From Frankiales bacterium (GTDB taxonomy: Bacteria > Actinomycetota > Actinomycetes > Mycobacteriales > SCTD01): 7,369 bases of DNA. Below are positions 6,318 through 7,369 of this stretch, in pieces (positions within the stretch are counted from its first letter, which is position 1; each line of letters begins with the position of its first letter). A program made the position numbers and the translations under genes. Under the pieces are notes generated by a model. The model made no database searches and was not told where the DNA came from. It saw only the letters and a list, made by a program, of their open reading frames with translations. The DNA is taken from the NCBI GenBank assembly GCA_025965755.1, contig JAOPWI010000197.1, positions 1 through 7,369 of the forward strand. The letters run 5' to 3'.

Positions 6318-7040
6318 TCAGGCAGCGGCGAGGTTCTTCATCGTCGTCACGACAGCCTTCTCCAGGGTTTCGACATCAGCGGCACCGAGGCCCCCTGCGG
6401 CGAGGAAGGCCAGCGTCCGGCCGGTGCGTACGACCGCCATGTCGAGCACGACCGTGAAGTCAGCCGTCTTACCGGTGATGGCGTATGCCAAAGTCTCGTC
6501 CCCGTACTTCGGAAAACTCAAGGCCGCGATCGTGAAGCTGGTGACCGATCCGTCGTCGTCGGTCGTCTTGAAGGACGGGCAGTCGTCGAAGACGTCGGCC
6601 ACCTTGTCGAGCGCCTTCTTGAGCCTTGCCTCGTCGTCGAAAGACGCCAACGACTGCTGGAGGACCGATCCCAGCCCTGGTCCCTCGAAGTTCGCCTCGG
6701 CCTTGACGTCGGCATCCTCGTTCGCCTCGTCGAGCTCCTCGAAGCGTTTGTCGCAGCCAGCGTCGCCACTAGACGTGTTGTCCTCGTCCGTTTCATCGTC
6801 ATCGGGCGCCGTGGCCTTGTAGCCGGTCGGTAGGTCACCGACAGTCAGCAGCGCTGCCTTGAGCTGGGCTTCGGTCAGGCTGCCCTTGGCGCCGGAACCA
6901 GCCTGCCGGCGAGGCTCGGCGCTCGCCGGCGACGCCTCACTCCCGCTGGCGGTCCGGGCGCGTTCACCGCTGCCGTCACCGCCGCACGCGGGTAGCGCTA
7001 GGCAAAAACTTAGTGCCGCGACGAGTCCCCGGGCCCTCAT
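6318..7040 (-). CDS. putative lipoprotein of unknown function
   Basis: A 240-residue protein. It begins with a signal peptide: arginines at 2 and 4, a hydrophobic core from G5 to L16, and lipobox L-P-A-C with the lipidated cysteine at C19. It is therefore expected on the outer face of the cell membrane. A flexible Gly/Ser/Ala/Arg linker (20-53) precedes a globular domain that opens with SLTEAQLKAALLTVGDLPTGY (54-74). That kind of segment starts many actinobacterial lipoproteins and PknH-type sensor domains. An acidic loop (80-95, mostly D, E, S, T) follows. C96 and C154 could form a disulfide, and a C-terminal alpha/beta part ends near K235. I chose ATG 7040 because it is the start of the signal peptide and has AGAGGAG (7048-7054) 7 bases upstream; the frame is open to TTG 7091. 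A gap of 34 bases separates it from the upstream gene, implying co-transcription. I do not recognise a specific function; the PknH-like fold is a guess. Confidence 0.85.
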   Translation of the reverse strand: MRARGLVAALSFCLALPACGGDGSGERARTASGSEASPASAEPRRQAGSGAKGSLTEAQLKAALLTVGDLPTGYKATAPDDDETDEDNTSSGDAGCDKRFEELDEANEDADVKAEANFEGPGLGSVLQQSLASFDDEARLKKALDKVADVFDDCPSFKTTDDDGSVTSFTIAALSFPKYGDETLAYAITGKTADFTVVLDMAVVRTGRTLAFLAAGGLGAADVETLEKAVVTTMKNLAAA

Positions 7041-7047
7041 GCTGCCG

Positions 7048-7054
7048 CTCCTCT
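7048..7054 (-). promoter_or_regulatory. ribosome binding site that sets the lipoprotein start
   Basis: AGAGGAG on the minus strand, 7 bases before ATG 7040, supports translation beginning exactly at the signal peptide rather than at the upstream in-frame TTG 7091. The latter would put 17 polar residues before the signal. Confidence 0.75.
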
Positions 7055-7074
7055 GGCGCACCGCGTTTGGCCCA

Positions 7075-7369
7075 TCACCGCTGCAACACAAACGACGCGC
7101 AGTCGTTCACGCTGACGGAGTAGTCCGATGCGCGGACGTTCATGACGGCGGGGCCGTCACTCAAGTTGTTGGCGAGGATGTCACCGTCCTTGGCGCTGCG
7201 TTCCCAGTAGCAGCCCTCCCCGCCGGCGCTCTTGTAGGTGCCGGGCTTGATGTCCTCCCCCACCAGGTACGTCCCGTCGCCCTCGATGGTGTTGGCGGCC
7301 ACCTCCTGCTCCGCGAGACCTACGGCCTTCTCCCGCTCAAGCACGGCCGCCTGGGCCTCGTTCACTCTG
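7075..7369 (-). CDS. secreted or surface protein, cut by the right edge
   Basis: The C-terminal 97 or so residues of a minus-strand gene whose frame remains open to the last base, so the beginning lies outside the window. A GTG at 7365 could be read as a start but would leave half a coiled coil and no signal peptide, so I treat the gene as partial. The visible part begins with a charged helix (about 22 residues, A/E/R/K-rich with hydrophobic spacing) likely to be coiled coil. A small domain follows, with G-D-G-T-Y-L-V-G-E-D-I-K-P-G-T-Y, then G-C-Y-W-E-R, then S-D-G-P-A-V and a terminal N-D-C-A-S-F. I recall this pattern from secreted or membrane-anchored actinobacterial proteins of unknown function. 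The two cysteines probably form a disulfide. The stop codon lies 34 bases before the lipoprotein start, so the two genes are probably one transcript. Function is unknown. Confidence 0.8.
   Translation of the reverse strand, partial: RVNEAQAAVLEREKAVGLAEQEVAANTIEGDGTYLVGEDIKPGTYKSAGGEGCYWERSAKDGDILANNLSDGPAVMNVRASDYSVSVNDCASFVLQR

Noticed and set aside
6307..6833. Plus-strand open frames opposite the lipoprotein gene, one serine-rich and one resembling a 225-codon protein
   Set aside because: The minus-strand frame has a signal peptide, lipobox, ribosome site and downstream hairpin; the plus-strand frames have none of these.

Overview
The window comes from a very GC-rich chromosome whose codons nearly always end in G or C, with GTG starts, GC-rich stem-loops without a T-tract, and proteins that closely resemble mycobacterial and Streptomyces acyl-CoA enzymes. 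This points to an actinobacterium (Actinomycetota). The genus cannot be fixed from what is here. I see no sign of a mobile element, CRISPR array, rRNA or tRNA.

Layout. Positions 1-101 are non-coding and hold a hairpin that probably ends the marR transcript. A MarR-family regulator (102-599, minus strand) is read away from a three-gene block on the plus strand: a FadE25-like acyl-CoA dehydrogenase (707-1870), a FadB2-type 3-hydroxybutyryl-CoA dehydrogenase (1894-2763) and a fused adenosylcobalamin-dependent isobutyryl-CoA mutase, IcmF (2876-6073). The divergent gap (600-706) carries a 20-bp palindrome, a good candidate operator. The icmF gene is followed by a very stable hairpin (6086-6145). 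After about 170 bases with no gene there are two minus-strand genes that look co-transcribed: a secreted or surface protein cut by the right edge (7075 to beyond 7369) and a lipoprotein (6318-7040). The lipoprotein gene ends at its own small hairpin (6296-6310).

How the genes fit together. All three enzymes handle four-carbon acyl-CoAs. IcmF interconverts isobutyryl-CoA (from valine or branched fatty acids) and n-butyryl-CoA. A short-chain acyl-CoA dehydrogenase can oxidise either ester. The 3-hydroxybutyryl-CoA dehydrogenase works two steps further along, towards acetoacetyl-CoA. No crotonase is present, so the route is incomplete here and that enzyme must be encoded elsewhere. The MarR protein plausibly senses an acyl-CoA or related metabolite and controls the block. 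The two secreted-protein genes on the right appear unrelated to this metabolism and have no function I can assign.

I did not find an undescribed system with strong support. The best leads are the palindrome, the IcmF active-site and G-motif residues, the hairpin-bearing gap before icmF, and the uncharacterised secreted-protein pair.
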